In this document: positions 18,087-25,949 of the stretch, one piece after another | Numbering within the stretch: position 1 is the stretch's first letter | Layout of the letters: each line of letters starts with the position of its first letter | NCBI GenBank assembly: GCA_015055625.1 | Contig: SVHU01000020.1 | Coordinates: 1 to 45,794, forward strand | DNA length: 45,794 nt | Source of the DNA: Clostridiales bacterium | GTDB lineage: Bacteria > Bacillota > Clostridia > Christensenellales > Pumilibacteraceae | Reading direction: 5' to 3' | Notes under the pieces: model-generated | What the model was told of the DNA's origin: nothing | Databases searched by the model: none | What the model saw: only the letters and a program-made list of their open reading frames with translations | Translations under genes and position numbers: made by a program

Positions 18087-19060
18087 CAAGCTTAAAGCTT
18101 GACCTAATATTGTACTTTGAGTAAAGTTGGAAATTGAGCGTAGCTGGTTCTTTTGTAGGGGCGATTCATGAATCGCCCGTACGATTATGTAGCTAATTCG
18201 TAGACGGTGCGAAGGCGCACACCAACGTAGACGTTGGATCCGAAATGTTGTGCTTTAACAAAGTAAGCAATTAAGTGTAGTTAGTTATTATGTAGGGGCG
18301 ATTCACGAATCGCCCTAAATAACAAACAATCCCCCTCATCCCTCCCGACGTCATTGCGAGCGAAGCGCGGCAATCTCCAAGCTTAAAGCTTGACCTAATA
18401 TTGTACTTTGAGTAAAGTTGGTAATTGAGCATAGCTGGTACTTTTGTAGGGGCGATTCATGAATCGCCCGTACGATTATGTAGCTAATTTGTAAACGGAG
18501 CGAAGGCGCACACCCGATATGTAAACCTCCCGACGTCATTGCGAGCGAAGCGCGGCAATCTCCAAGCTTAAAGCTTGACCTGATATTGTGCTTTGAGTAA
18601 ACACTAGTAATTGAGCATAGCTGGTTCTTTTGTAGGGGCGATTCATGAATCGCCCGTACGATTTATGTAGGAAATCCGCGGACGGTGCGAAGGCGCACAC
18701 CCAATATATAAACCTTCCGACGTCATTGCGAGCGAAGCGCGGCAATCTCCAAGCTTAAAGCTTGATCTAATATTGTACTTTGAGTAAAGTTGGTAATTGA
18801 GCATAGCTGGTTCTTTTGTAGGGGCGATTCATGAATCGCCCGTACGGTTATGTAGCTAATTCGTAGACGGTGCGAAGGCGCACACCCGATATATAAACCT
18901 CCCGACGTCATTGCGAGCGAAGCGCGGCAATCTCCAAGCTTAAAGCTTTACCTGATATTGTACTTTGAGTAAAGTTGGTAATTGAGCATAGCTGGTTCTT
19001 TTGTAGGGGCGATTCATGAATCGCCCGTACGATTATGTGGCTAATATGTCAACGTAGACG
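18087..19060. repeat. 185-bp tandem array built from the palindromic mosaic
   Basis: Units begin at 18346, 18531, 18718 and 18903, spaced 185, 187 and 185 bp, with the last one incomplete. A partial unit at 18087-18220 is separated by an inserted ~125-bp module (18221-18345) that is nearly identical to 6442-6575. Each unit holds CGTCATTGCGAGCGAAGCG, AAGCTTAAAGCTT, a GGTAATTGAGCATAGCTGG linker, the perfect palindrome GGGCGATTCATGAATCGCCC (18159, 18450, 18636, 18822, 19006) and GGTGCGAAGGCGCAC. Minus-strand frames of 62-69 codons in successive units are repeat translations, not genes. Confidence 0.92.
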
Positions 19061-19138
19061 TTTCATCCAATATTGTGTTTTAGCCAAGCTAATAATTAGC
19101 TATTTTAGTGCTTTTACTGAAAATTAACTTTAAAACGT

Positions 19139-19380
19139 AAAAATAAAGGGCAATCGGAAAACCGAAAGCCCTTTATAAATACAAATATACCCCGCAATGC
19201 CGTCTCACGCAGATTATAAACCCGCCGAAGCAGGTGGGCGAACCGACCACAATATTCTGTCTTCCATTTGATGTCGCAAAAGCGAGATTAGGCATGACAT
19301 ATCTTGTGCGTACAAGTAATCCCTTATTATAATTGCGGTTATAATTAGTGCGCCACTCGTACATCGCAGGAACTTTTTGT
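19139..19380 (-). ncRNA. ssrS: 6S-like regulatory RNA
   Basis: A transcription unit of about 240 nt with its own promoter and terminator and no convincing protein. The ends close as CCUGCGAUG with CAUUGCGGG, nine pairs; GCGCA/UGCGU pairs just inside. A large A/U-rich central region with small hairpins (UUAUAA/UUAUAA, CUUGU/ACAAG) and an apical CCUGC-UUCG-GCGGG hairpin follow. The 5' GAUGUACGAG and 3' GACGGCAUU segments resemble the paired GAUGUUCG...CGGCAUC ends of 6S RNA, which binds the sigma-A polymerase. The identity is by eye only. If it is wrong, it remains a structured small RNA. Confidence 0.6.
19145..19174 (-). terminator. Terminator of the 6S-like RNA
   Basis: On the minus strand, AAAGGGC-TTTCGG / CCGATT-GCCCTTT with a TTTT loop, followed by ATTTTT. 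Confidence 0.75.
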
Positions 19381-19386
19381 ATATAT

Positions 19387-19415
19387 ATTATAATACACTT
19401 TTTCAAAAATTTCAA
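19387..19415 (-). promoter_or_regulatory. Promoter of the 6S-like RNA
   Basis: On the minus strand, -35 TTGAAA (19410-19415), 17 bp spacer, -10 TATAAT (19387-19392). The predicted start is near 19380. Confidence 0.75.
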
Positions 19416-19477
19416 TACCTTTTTAAAAATTTTTTCAAAAATTTTTTTCCAATTAATATGTTTTAAGGAGTAAAAAA

Positions 19478-20155
19478 ATGAAGCTTACGGTACTAGGTAA
19501 ATATGGACCATTTCCAGCTTGTGGCGGAGCAACTAGCGGATATTTATTTCAGCACGAAAATATCAATATAATGCTAGACTATGGCTGTGGAATAAATGGC
19601 AGAATAGATGAATATATCGCGCCCGAAAACTTGGACACTATCATTCTTTCGCATACGCATTTTGACCACGCGTCCGACTTATTGGTGCTTTCTTACAGAA
19701 TTAAAAAGCCCATAAAACTATATATGCCAAAAAGTAAAGACGGAGATTTAGCAGATGCGATTATCAATACAAACGCATATGATATCACGTATTATGACGA
19801 AGATACAAGCTTTAGCATGGGCGACTTATCATTTTCGTTTTGTAAAGGAATACACCCCTTTACTTCGTATTCGCTAAAAATAAAGTCAAGCGACAAAACG
19901 TTTGTGTATACGGGCGATACAGTGTATACCGACGAGCTTGTTGCGTTTTGCAAAGGCTCAAACCTAGTGCTTGCCGACGCTATGCAACGCGAGGATGTAA
20001 AAAATCCGCACATGACGGTTTTAGAGGCGTCCAATATCCACAAGCTTAGCGGAGCAACCGTACTTTGCTCTCACGCCCCGGCTACAAACGCAGGCGATCC
20101 CACTAAGTACGAAGGGCTGATCGAAGCGGAAGAATTTACATCTTACACTCTATAA
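19478..20155 (+). CDS. Metallo-beta-lactamase-fold hydrolase
   Basis: A 225-residue MBL-fold hydrolase of the RNase Z/PhnP-like branch. It has the metal site HTHFDH, the TGDT motif and a later His in CSHAPAT. The substrate cannot be told from sequence; relatives cleave phosphodiester or cyclic phosphate bonds. AAGGAG precedes the ATG. It is convergent with the glycerophosphodiesterase gene. Confidence 0.88.
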   Translation: MKLTVLGKYGPFPACGGATSGYLFQHENINIMLDYGCGINGRIDEYIAPENLDTIILSHTHFDHASDLLVLSYRIKKPIKLYMPKSKDGDLADAIINTNAYDITYYDEDTSFSMGDLSFSFCKGIHPFTSYSLKIKSSDKTFVYTGDTVYTDELVAFCKGSNLVLADAMQREDVKNPHMTVLEASNIHKLSGATVLCSHAPATNAGDPTKYEGLIEAEEFTSYTL

Positions 20156-20161
20156 AAGACC

Positions 20162-20191
20162 AAAAAACTGCGATACGTATCGCAGTTTTTT
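20162..20191. terminator. Bidirectional terminator
   Basis: A perfect stem AAAAAACTGCGATA / TATCGCAGTTTTTT, serving the MBL gene and the convergent gene at 20222. Confidence 0.92.
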
Positions 20192-20221
20192 GTTAATAAG
20201 GTGGTTTTTTCTATTGTGATG

Positions 20222-20983
20222 TTACTCCAAAAAGTTTGAAGTAATGTAGTCAACGCCAATGGAAGCTAAGCGTTCGCCTTCTTTTATGTTACCAGGAGTC
20301 CAAGCGTTAATTTTTGCGCCACGCGCGTGAGTCTTATCGACAAGCTCTTTAGTAATTAGTCCGTAAAAAATATCCAAATCCATCTTGTACTTAATGATTG
20401 TTGGCATTTTTTCATCTAATATTTCTTGTTTGTAGGTAAGGAACTGACAAACCAAATCTTCGTTCTTTTCTTTAACGAAGATAAGGTTGTCGATGCTAAA
20501 CGAAATGAAAATAGTTTTATCAAGATAATCCATTTCTCCGATTATATCAATAATTTTTTCAACGTCTTCTCTTTCCATTAAATTTTTAATTTCAAGGACC
20601 GCAACTTTAGAATATTTTTTGCAAATCTCAATGTATTCACCAAGAGAAGGTGGAACGAGATCTGCGCGTTTTTTATTTGACAAAACAGTAGCGTCACCGT
20701 CCTGAACACCTGCTTTTACAGCATAGAGCTTGCAGTTTCTCAACGTTTCAAAATCTGTTTCTTCCACAACGAGATCGTCGCCCGAAATGCGTTTCATATC
20801 GTCGTCGTGCGTAATAATAAATTTTCCGTCCTTTGTTTTATGAACGTCCGTTTCAATGCCGTAGTAAGAGTGGTTGCCTGCAACAATAAACGCCGCAACC
20901 GTATTTTCGGTTTCAAAGCTAGAAAGTCCTCTATGCGCTATAACTTTAGCGTCTTTCTTGTCGAATTTAATGGTCGAAAGCAT
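20222..20983 (-). CDS. Glycerophosphodiester phosphodiesterase
   Basis: A 253-residue GDPD-family TIM barrel without a signal peptide. Catalytic and metal motifs are HRG (residues 18-20), the acidic pair in GIETDVHKTKDG, and THDDDM. It hydrolyses glycerophosphodiesters from lipid turnover to glycerol-3-phosphate and an alcohol. AAGGAG precedes the ATG, and its promoter is at 21022-21050. Confidence 0.92.
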   Translation of the reverse strand: MLSTIKFDKKDAKVIAHRGLSSFETENTVAAFIVAGNHSYYGIETDVHKTKDGKFIITHDDDMKRISGDDLVVEETDFETLRNCKLYAVKAGVQDGDATVLSNKKRADLVPPSLGEYIEICKKYSKVAVLEIKNLMEREDVEKIIDIIGEMDYLDKTIFISFSIDNLIFVKEKNEDLVCQFLTYKQEILDEKMPTIIKYKMDLDIFYGLITKELVDKTHARGAKINAWTPGNIKEGERLASIGVDYITSNFLE

Positions 20984-21021
20984 AATATGTATCTCCTTAA
21001 AAAGAAATTGTCTTGCGTACT

Positions 21022-21050
21022 ATTATACTCTTTTGATAGTTGTATGTCAA
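21022..21050 (-). promoter_or_regulatory. Promoter of the glycerophosphodiesterase gene
   Basis: On the minus strand, -35 TTGACA (21045-21050), 17 bp spacer, -10 TATAAT (21022-21027). Confidence 0.82.
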
Positions 21051-21107
21051 TAAGATTTGAAAAATTGAGCATATTTTGCTCATTGTGAAAAACTTTTTGC
21101 TCATTCC

Positions 21108-21136
21108 TTGCGTTTTTTAGCGTGTTATAGTATACT
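21108..21136 (+). promoter_or_regulatory. Promoter of the HAD phosphatase gene
   Basis: -35 TTGCGT (21108-21113), 17 bp spacer, -10 TATACT (21131-21136). Confidence 0.6.
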
Positions 21137-21166
21137 AAAGAAAAAAACTAAAAAAGGATAAAAGCA

Positions 21167-21871
21167 ATGATAAAACTAATTTGTTTTGATTTAGACGGAA
21201 CTCTCACTCAGCACCGCTCGCCACTTTCGCAAAAGAGCAAGGAGCTTTTGGACAACCTTGCCAAAAAGTATAAGCTTATTATGGTAGGAGCAGGCGCGCC
21301 CGATAGAATTTATAAGCAAATGAACGGATATCCTATCGACATTATCGGTAACTACGGAATGGCGGAAGCCAAGGTAGTAGACGGCAAGTTTACGCTAGTA
21401 AAGCAGATTGTAGAAATGCCCGACAAGCAGTTTTTTATCGATAATATCGAGTATTTAAGAAAGAAGTACGGCTATACCGAGTTTAAGGGCGAGGGCGTAG
21501 AATTTCACGCAACGGGTATGGTAACTTTCCCACTTTTAGGCACAAAAGCGGACGTAAACGACAAGGTTGCATTTGATCCCGATAGAGCGAAGCGCAAAAT
21601 GTTATATCCGGAAGTTTTAGAGATTTTCAAAGACTTTACCGTGTATATCGGCGGATCGTCCTCGTTTGACTTTTCCGCAAAGCGTTTTAACAAGTACGAT
21701 GCGATTATGGAGTACGCTAAGGAAAACGGCTATGCAAAGGACGAAATTTTATATGTTGGCGACGACTTTGGTGTAGGCGGAGGGGATAGCCACGTAAAAG
21801 ACGGCGGACTTGCCTACGTAGAAATTCTCGATTATACCACAGTTGCCGATAAGCTCGCATACCTTTTATAA
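21167..21871 (+). CDS. HAD-superfamily (IIB) hydrolase
   Basis: A 234-residue haloacid-dehalogenase-fold phosphatase. Motif I is DLDGTL (residues 8-13) and motif IV is GDDFGVGGGDSHV near the C-terminus; between them lies a cap domain of the IIB type. The overall layout recalls phosphomannomutase/Cof-like sugar-phosphate phosphatases. The substrate is unknown. It is monocistronic, between a divergent GDPD gene and a terminator. Confidence 0.85.
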   Translation: MIKLICFDLDGTLTQHRSPLSQKSKELLDNLAKKYKLIMVGAGAPDRIYKQMNGYPIDIIGNYGMAEAKVVDGKFTLVKQIVEMPDKQFFIDNIEYLRKKYGYTEFKGEGVEFHATGMVTFPLLGTKADVNDKVAFDPDRAKRKMLYPEVLEIFKDFTVYIGGSSSFDFSAKRFNKYDAIMEYAKENGYAKDEILYVGDDFGVGGGDSHVKDGGLAYVEILDYTTVADKLAYLL

Positions 21872-21950
21872 AACCAAACCGTATTACGTATTGTTAGTTA
21901 TTCATATAGACCGTGGGTTTGCCCACTTTCTTTACAAATTTTCCAAATAA

Positions 21951-21989
21951 AAAAATCACACTAAGACTACTAATCCTAGTGTGATTTTT
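21951..21989. terminator. Terminator hairpin, twin of 24397-24437
   Basis: Stem AATCACACTA / TAGTGTGATT around GACTACTAATCC, with TTTTT. The same hairpin with compensated base changes occurs on the far side of the LRR gene. Confidence 0.85.
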
Positions 21990-22008
21990 GCTTAAAGACC
22001 TCAATCAC

Positions 22009-22037
22009 TTGCATTAAGCTAAGTAACATGATATAAT
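22009..22037 (+). promoter_or_regulatory. Promoter of the LRR lipoprotein gene
   Basis: -35 TTGCAT (22009-22014), 17 bp spacer, -10 TATAAT (22032-22037). Confidence 0.65.
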
Positions 22038-22073
22038 TATAAAATTGCTAGTATATTCTTATATGGAGGAATT

Positions 22074-24065
22074 ATGAAAAAACGTGTTATCTGTTTAGTA
22101 TTATTACTTGTTATATTTTGTATTCCCTTTATAGCCTGCGAATCAAACACTAAAACGCAAACGAATTCGCAAGGATTAGAGTTTAATCGTCTTAGCGACG
22201 GCACTTATGAAGTTAGTTTTTACAATGGAAAAGATACTCACGTAATTATTCCTAAAGAATACAACGGTAAGCCTGTAACAAGAATTGGATCAGAAGCGTT
22301 TGGCTTATGTGCTAACGTAATAAGCATAACAATTCCCGAAGGCATAACCAGTATAGGATATAATGCTTTTGTATCATGTATTAACTTAGCAAGTATCACA
22401 ATACCTGATAGCGTAACAAAAATAGAAGAGAGTGCGTTTAGATTCTGTTATAATTTAACTAAAATCACAATACCTGATAGCATAATTATTATTGAGAACT
22501 ATGCATTTGATAGTAGCCCTAAACTTACAATCTGTTGTGAAGCACAAATCAAACCATACGGCTGGCAAGATAAATGGAATTATTTAAACCGACCAGTTAT
22601 TTGGAATTGTAAAAACAATAATACGTCAGAAGCAGGATATGAATACGTAACAAAAAACGGCATTAATTACGCATTAGACGAAGGTTTTGCAAAAGTTGTA
22701 GGAACAGACGTGAGCGGTGACGTTGTATTACCAAGTAATATTACTTATAATTCTAAGACCTATCCTGTAACGACAATAGAAGAGAAAGCTTTTTACTATT
22801 GTAGAAAAATGCTAAGCATAAAAATTCCAAGTAGCGTAACAACAATAGCAGAAAACGCGTTTGATACTTGCACTCACCTTACAATCTATTGCGAAGCAGA
22901 TAGCAAGCAAAGCGGTTGGAGCGACAACTGGAATATCTCAAATTGCCCAGTTGTGTGGAATTGTAAGAATAACAAGATAGCTGATGACGGATATGAGTAT
23001 AAAATAAATAAAAACGGAATACATTATGCTGTAAATAGTAGTACAGCAAAAGTAGTGTTGGGGGAAGTTAGCGGAAAAGTTGTAATACCAAGCTCAATTA
23101 CTCATAATTCAAAAACGTATCCTGTAACAAAAATAGGTAATTCTGCGTTTGGAAATTGTTCTAATTTAACAAGTATAAAAATTCCAAGTAGCGTAACGAG
23201 TATAGGAAGCACGGCGTTTTATAATTGTTATAATTTAACTAAAATCACAATCCCTGAAAGCGTAACTAGTATCGATGATTATGCGTTTGAATGGTGCGAT
23301 AAACTAGTAATCTATTGCGAAGCAAAAAGCAAACCAAGCGAATGGAGCGGATATTGGAATTCCTTATATTGCCCAGTTGTGTGGGATTGTAAAAATAATA
23401 ATACTCTAATAGATTCAGATAGCGTTACGTGGGAGTATGGAATTACGGTAAACGGAATAAATTATGCAGTAAACGAAAGTGGAGCGAAAGCAATAGAATC
23501 AAACGCAAGCGGAAAAGTTGTAATACCAAGCTCAATCACTCATAATTCAAAAACGTATCCTGTGGTATGTATAGGATATAAGGCGTTTTATAATTGCTTT
23601 GACCTGACAAGTATAACAATACCCGAAAGCGTAACAACAATAGAAAGATATGCGTTTAGTAATTGCGTTGGACTAACAAGTATAACAATACCTAAAAGCA
23701 TAACAAGTATAGAAAAGTATACGTTTATTAGTTGCTCTAACCTAACAAACGTAACAATCCCTGAAAGCGTAACAAGTATAGGCGAATATGCGTTTAGTAG
23801 TTGTATTAGCCTAACAAACGTAACAATCCCTAAAAACGTAACAACCATAGAAAATAATGCGTTTCGTAATTGTGATAGCCTGTCAAGCATAATAATTCCA
23901 AACAGCGTAGAAAGAGTAGGCGAAAGGATTTTTAGTTATTGTTATAATATTACAATTTACTGCGAAGCCGAAAGCGAACCAATGGGTTGGGATTATTATT
24001 GGAATTATGAGAGTTGGAGTTCTTCCACTTACCCCGTAGTTTGGGGACATAAAGCCAATCCGTAA
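22074..24065 (+). CDS. BspA-type leucine-rich-repeat lipoprotein
   Basis: A 663-residue surface lipoprotein with a signal peptide and lipobox FIAC (Cys ~23). LRR_5 repeats of ~23 residues, of the form IGxxAFxxCxxLTSITIPxSVT, run through the chain. They are grouped into modules, each opened by a NGINYAV...GKVVIPSSITHNSKTYPV segment and closed by a CEAxSKPSGW...CPVVWNCKNN tail that occurs four times. The final module has extra LRRs. Such proteins are adhesins or carbohydrate/host-contact proteins in gut Clostridia. AT-richness is higher than in neighbours, consistent with recombination or transfer. Confidence 0.9.
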   Translation: MKKRVICLVLLLVIFCIPFIACESNTKTQTNSQGLEFNRLSDGTYEVSFYNGKDTHVIIPKEYNGKPVTRIGSEAFGLCANVISITIPEGITSIGYNAFVSCINLASITIPDSVTKIEESAFRFCYNLTKITIPDSIIIIENYAFDSSPKLTICCEAQIKPYGWQDKWNYLNRPVIWNCKNNNTSEAGYEYVTKNGINYALDEGFAKVVGTDVSGDVVLPSNITYNSKTYPVTTIEEKAFYYCRKMLSIKIPSSVTTIAENAFDTCTHLTIYCEADSKQSGWSDNWNISNCPVVWNCKNNKIADDGYEYKINKNGIHYAVNSSTAKVVLGEVSGKVVIPSSITHNSKTYPVTKIGNSAFGNCSNLTSIKIPSSVTSIGSTAFYNCYNLTKITIPESVTSIDDYAFEWCDKLVIYCEAKSKPSEWSGYWNSLYCPVVWDCKNNNTLIDSDSVTWEYGITVNGINYAVNESGAKAIESNASGKVVIPSSITHNSKTYPVVCIGYKAFYNCFDLTSITIPESVTTIERYAFSNCVGLTSITIPKSITSIEKYTFISCSNLTNVTIPESVTSIGEYAFSSCISLTNVTIPKNVTTIENNAFRNCDSLSSIIIPNSVERVGERIFSYCYNITIYCEAESEPMGWDYYWNYESWSSSTYPVVWGHKANP

Positions 24066-24390
24066 ACGGCATAATTGTAGGGGAAGATCGCATCTTCCCG
24101 AAATTACCACACAACACATAAAAATTGGAACGGCTAAGACCCGTTCCCTACACCAACGTGGACGTTGGATCCGATATGTTGGTGCGCAGGCGCACACCCG
24201 ATATGTTGTGCTTTAACCAAAGTAAGTAATCAACTACCGTTAGTTACTTTGTAGGGGCGATTCACGAATCGCCCGAAATGTACGAATCGCCCGAAATTAT
24301 TACGTAACCCCATATTGACAGTGGGTCTGCCCACCATCTCGACCAAGCGACAGCGCATGGAGAGCTCTTAGAAAAAATAAATTGTATCCT
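24066..24390. repeat. Mosaic repeat segment
   Basis: It contains TAGGGGAAGATCGCATCTTCCCG (~24080), CCAACGTGGACGTTGG (~24152), GGTGCGCAGGCGCAC, the palindrome GGGCGATTCACGAATCGCCC (24255-24274), and GTGGGTCTGCCCAC near 24319. No gene is seen. Confidence 0.85.
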
Positions 24391-24396
24391 TATAAC

Positions 24397-24437
24397 AAAA
24401 AACCACACTAAGACGACATAATCCTAGTGTGGTTTTA
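24397..24437. terminator. Terminator hairpin of the DUF6062 gene
   Basis: Stem AACCACACTA / TAGTGTGGTT around GACGACATAATCC. The minus strand carries T6 after the stem, ending the minus-strand gene at 24442. Confidence 0.88.
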
Positions 24438-24441
24438 TTTT

Positions 24442-25128
24442 TTACTTATTCAAATCCAAAATATTTCCTCTAAGCCTGTTTATAGCTTTAGGCAAAGCGT
24501 CGTTGCCGTCGCTTGACGACTTGTTAGAGGAGCGGTAGTCAAACTTGCCCGTAAACTTTTCAAGCTCGTTGCACGATTTTTCCAAAGCTCGTTTTTGAAC
24601 GATAGACAAGCTCATAGCGTACGCGTCCGCGCCACGTCCTGCTTTGTGAGCATTTTGCAAAAGTAGGAGATAGTGGGGCATGCAAAAACCATTGCACTTT
24701 TCAAAAAGATCGGGAAACTCTCGTTCGTTGCAGTACATCTGACCGATTGTATAAGCATATCTTTCCATGCTGTCGTCCAGACTTTGGCAAATAATACAGC
24801 TGTTAATTTCGTTTTCGAGCTCTTTAGCGCAAGCTTTAGCCTTTTTAACCTTATCAAGGTATGGCATTTTTTTCTCTAAAGCTTCCGTTCTTGTCATCAT
24901 TTGAAGAGCAACGCCCAGCTTATTTCCGCCGTTAAAAAGCATCTTACTATGAGCAGAACAAAAACCGTACTTGTTTACTTTTTGTCTGAACTCAGGAATC
25001 ATAACCGCCTCGTCGGTGTATTGACGAATAAGTCGCTCGTTAATTTTTCTTTCAAGCTCGCACATAGCGCAATCGCAATTACTCTTAAAAGCGTCCCAAA
25101 CGGGTGTGGTTTGAATATGATACTGCAT
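24442..25128 (-). CDS. DUF6062-family protein (cysteine-rich)
   Basis: A 228-residue soluble protein. It has four Cys/His clusters (NCDCAMCELE, GFCSAHS, SCIICQSL, NGFCMPHY), typical of the DUF6062 family and suggesting zinc or metal binding. The remainder is helical. Its function is unknown. GGAG lies 8 bases before the ATG. It is monocistronic and divergent from the SPOR-like gene. Confidence 0.78.
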   Translation of the reverse strand: MQYHIQTTPVWDAFKSNCDCAMCELERKINERLIRQYTDEAVMIPEFRQKVNKYGFCSAHSKMLFNGGNKLGVALQMMTRTEALEKKMPYLDKVKKAKACAKELENEINSCIICQSLDDSMERYAYTIGQMYCNEREFPDLFEKCNGFCMPHYLLLLQNAHKAGRGADAYAMSLSIVQKRALEKSCNELEKFTGKFDYRSSNKSSSDGNDALPKAINRLRGNILDLNK

Positions 25129-25190
25129 AAATAATTCTCCGTAAGAATAAAATGTTTTATAAGGAATGAATTTGAGCTAAAGCGTTTACT

Positions 25191-25219
25191 TTGTCATTCC
25201 CACTAAATTTTATTATAAC
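25191..25219 (+). promoter_or_regulatory. Promoter candidate of the SPOR-like gene
   Basis: -35 TTGTCA (25191-25196), 17 bp spacer, -10 TATAAC (25214-25219). It is followed by AAAGGAG (25225-25231). Confidence 0.55.
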
Positions 25220-25318
25220 ACGAAAAAGGAGTAAAAGGCAATCGATTACGGCGAATTTCCCATTCTAATCCCCTCAAAACGGCGCAAAGAAGGGCGCAAA
25301 GTCCGATTTTTCCCGTTA

Positions 25319-25894
25319 TTGCTTATTTTTTTGTGTATATTAGCGCTTGTGTTTGGTTTTTTTTACGTAACAAAAATTAAGTATACGGTAAGGGGGGCTG
25401 ACTACTACTGCTTTTGCGCGCTTATAACAAACAACGAAAGCGAGGCACAGGAAAAGAGCGGAGAGGTAAAGACGAAAGGCGGAGCGGGGTATATATACAG
25501 CGCGGATAAATTTTATATAATAGCGTCTACGTACACGGATAAAACGCAAGCTGAAGCAATAGTTAAAAAGAATGGCGGAAGCGTGATTGCTTGTTCGTTA
25601 CCTACGCTTTCATTTTTTGATAAAAACAAGGCAAACGAGGCTAGAAACGTTTACCAAAAAATAACGGAGCATGCGAGCTTTCTTATTTCGCTTTCGTATA
25701 GCTTTGATATAGGAAAAGAAAGCGTGGAAGGAGTGCAAAACGAGCTGAAATTATACGAAACTAGCATAAAAACCGAAGCAATCGACGTTTTTTCTTCCCT
25801 TACTTTACTAAGAGATAGCGAGAACGTAGGAGTTAAAGTCAAATATTATATTTGCGACCTGATTTTTACTGCATATAAATACTTTTGCCAATAA
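25319..25894 (+). CDS. SPOR-like single-pass membrane protein
   Basis: 191 residues from the only standard start in frame (TTG). An N-terminal membrane helix (~1-20) is followed by an extracytoplasmic domain with KFYIIASTYTDKTQAEAIV, the SPOR-fold pattern that binds denuded peptidoglycan. The frame is open upstream to 25235, encoding DYGEFPILIPSKRRKEGRK, a positively charged membrane-protein N-terminus. AAAGGAG at 25225-25231 is spaced for a start near 25241, where the codon is ATC. The true start is thus uncertain. A cell-wall or division role fits nearby sepF. Confidence 0.7.
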   Translation: MLIFLCILALVFGFFYVTKIKYTVRGADYYCFCALITNNESEAQEKSGEVKTKGGAGYIYSADKFYIIASTYTDKTQAEAIVKKNGGSVIACSLPTLSFFDKNKANEARNVYQKITEHASFLISLSYSFDIGKESVEGVQNELKLYETSIKTEAIDVFSSLTLLRDSENVGVKVKYYICDLIFTAYKYFCQ

Positions 25895-25904
25895 CGATTT
25901 TTAC

Positions 25905-25934
25905 TTTACAATCAGCCTGTTTTTGGTGTATAAT
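25905..25934 (+). promoter_or_regulatory. Promoter of the ATP-grasp/sepF operon
   Basis: -35 TTTACA (25905-25910), 18 bp spacer, -10 TATAAT (25929-25934). The -10 lies only 15 bp before the ATG at 25950. Confidence 0.72.
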
Positions 25935-25949
25935 ATAATATGGTAAAGT

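Noticed and set aside
18351-18911. Three similar minus-strand frames of 62-69 codons
   Set aside because: They are translations of successive 185-bp repeat units, without ribosome sites, and cover palindromes.
18087-19060. Regular repeats considered as a CRISPR array
   Set aside because: Units are ~185 bp, nearly identical throughout, with no unique spacers and no cas genes.
19173-19415. Minus-strand ORF of 80 codons
   Set aside because: It starts within the -35/-10 of a promoter, lacks a ribosome site, and coincides with a highly structured RNA.
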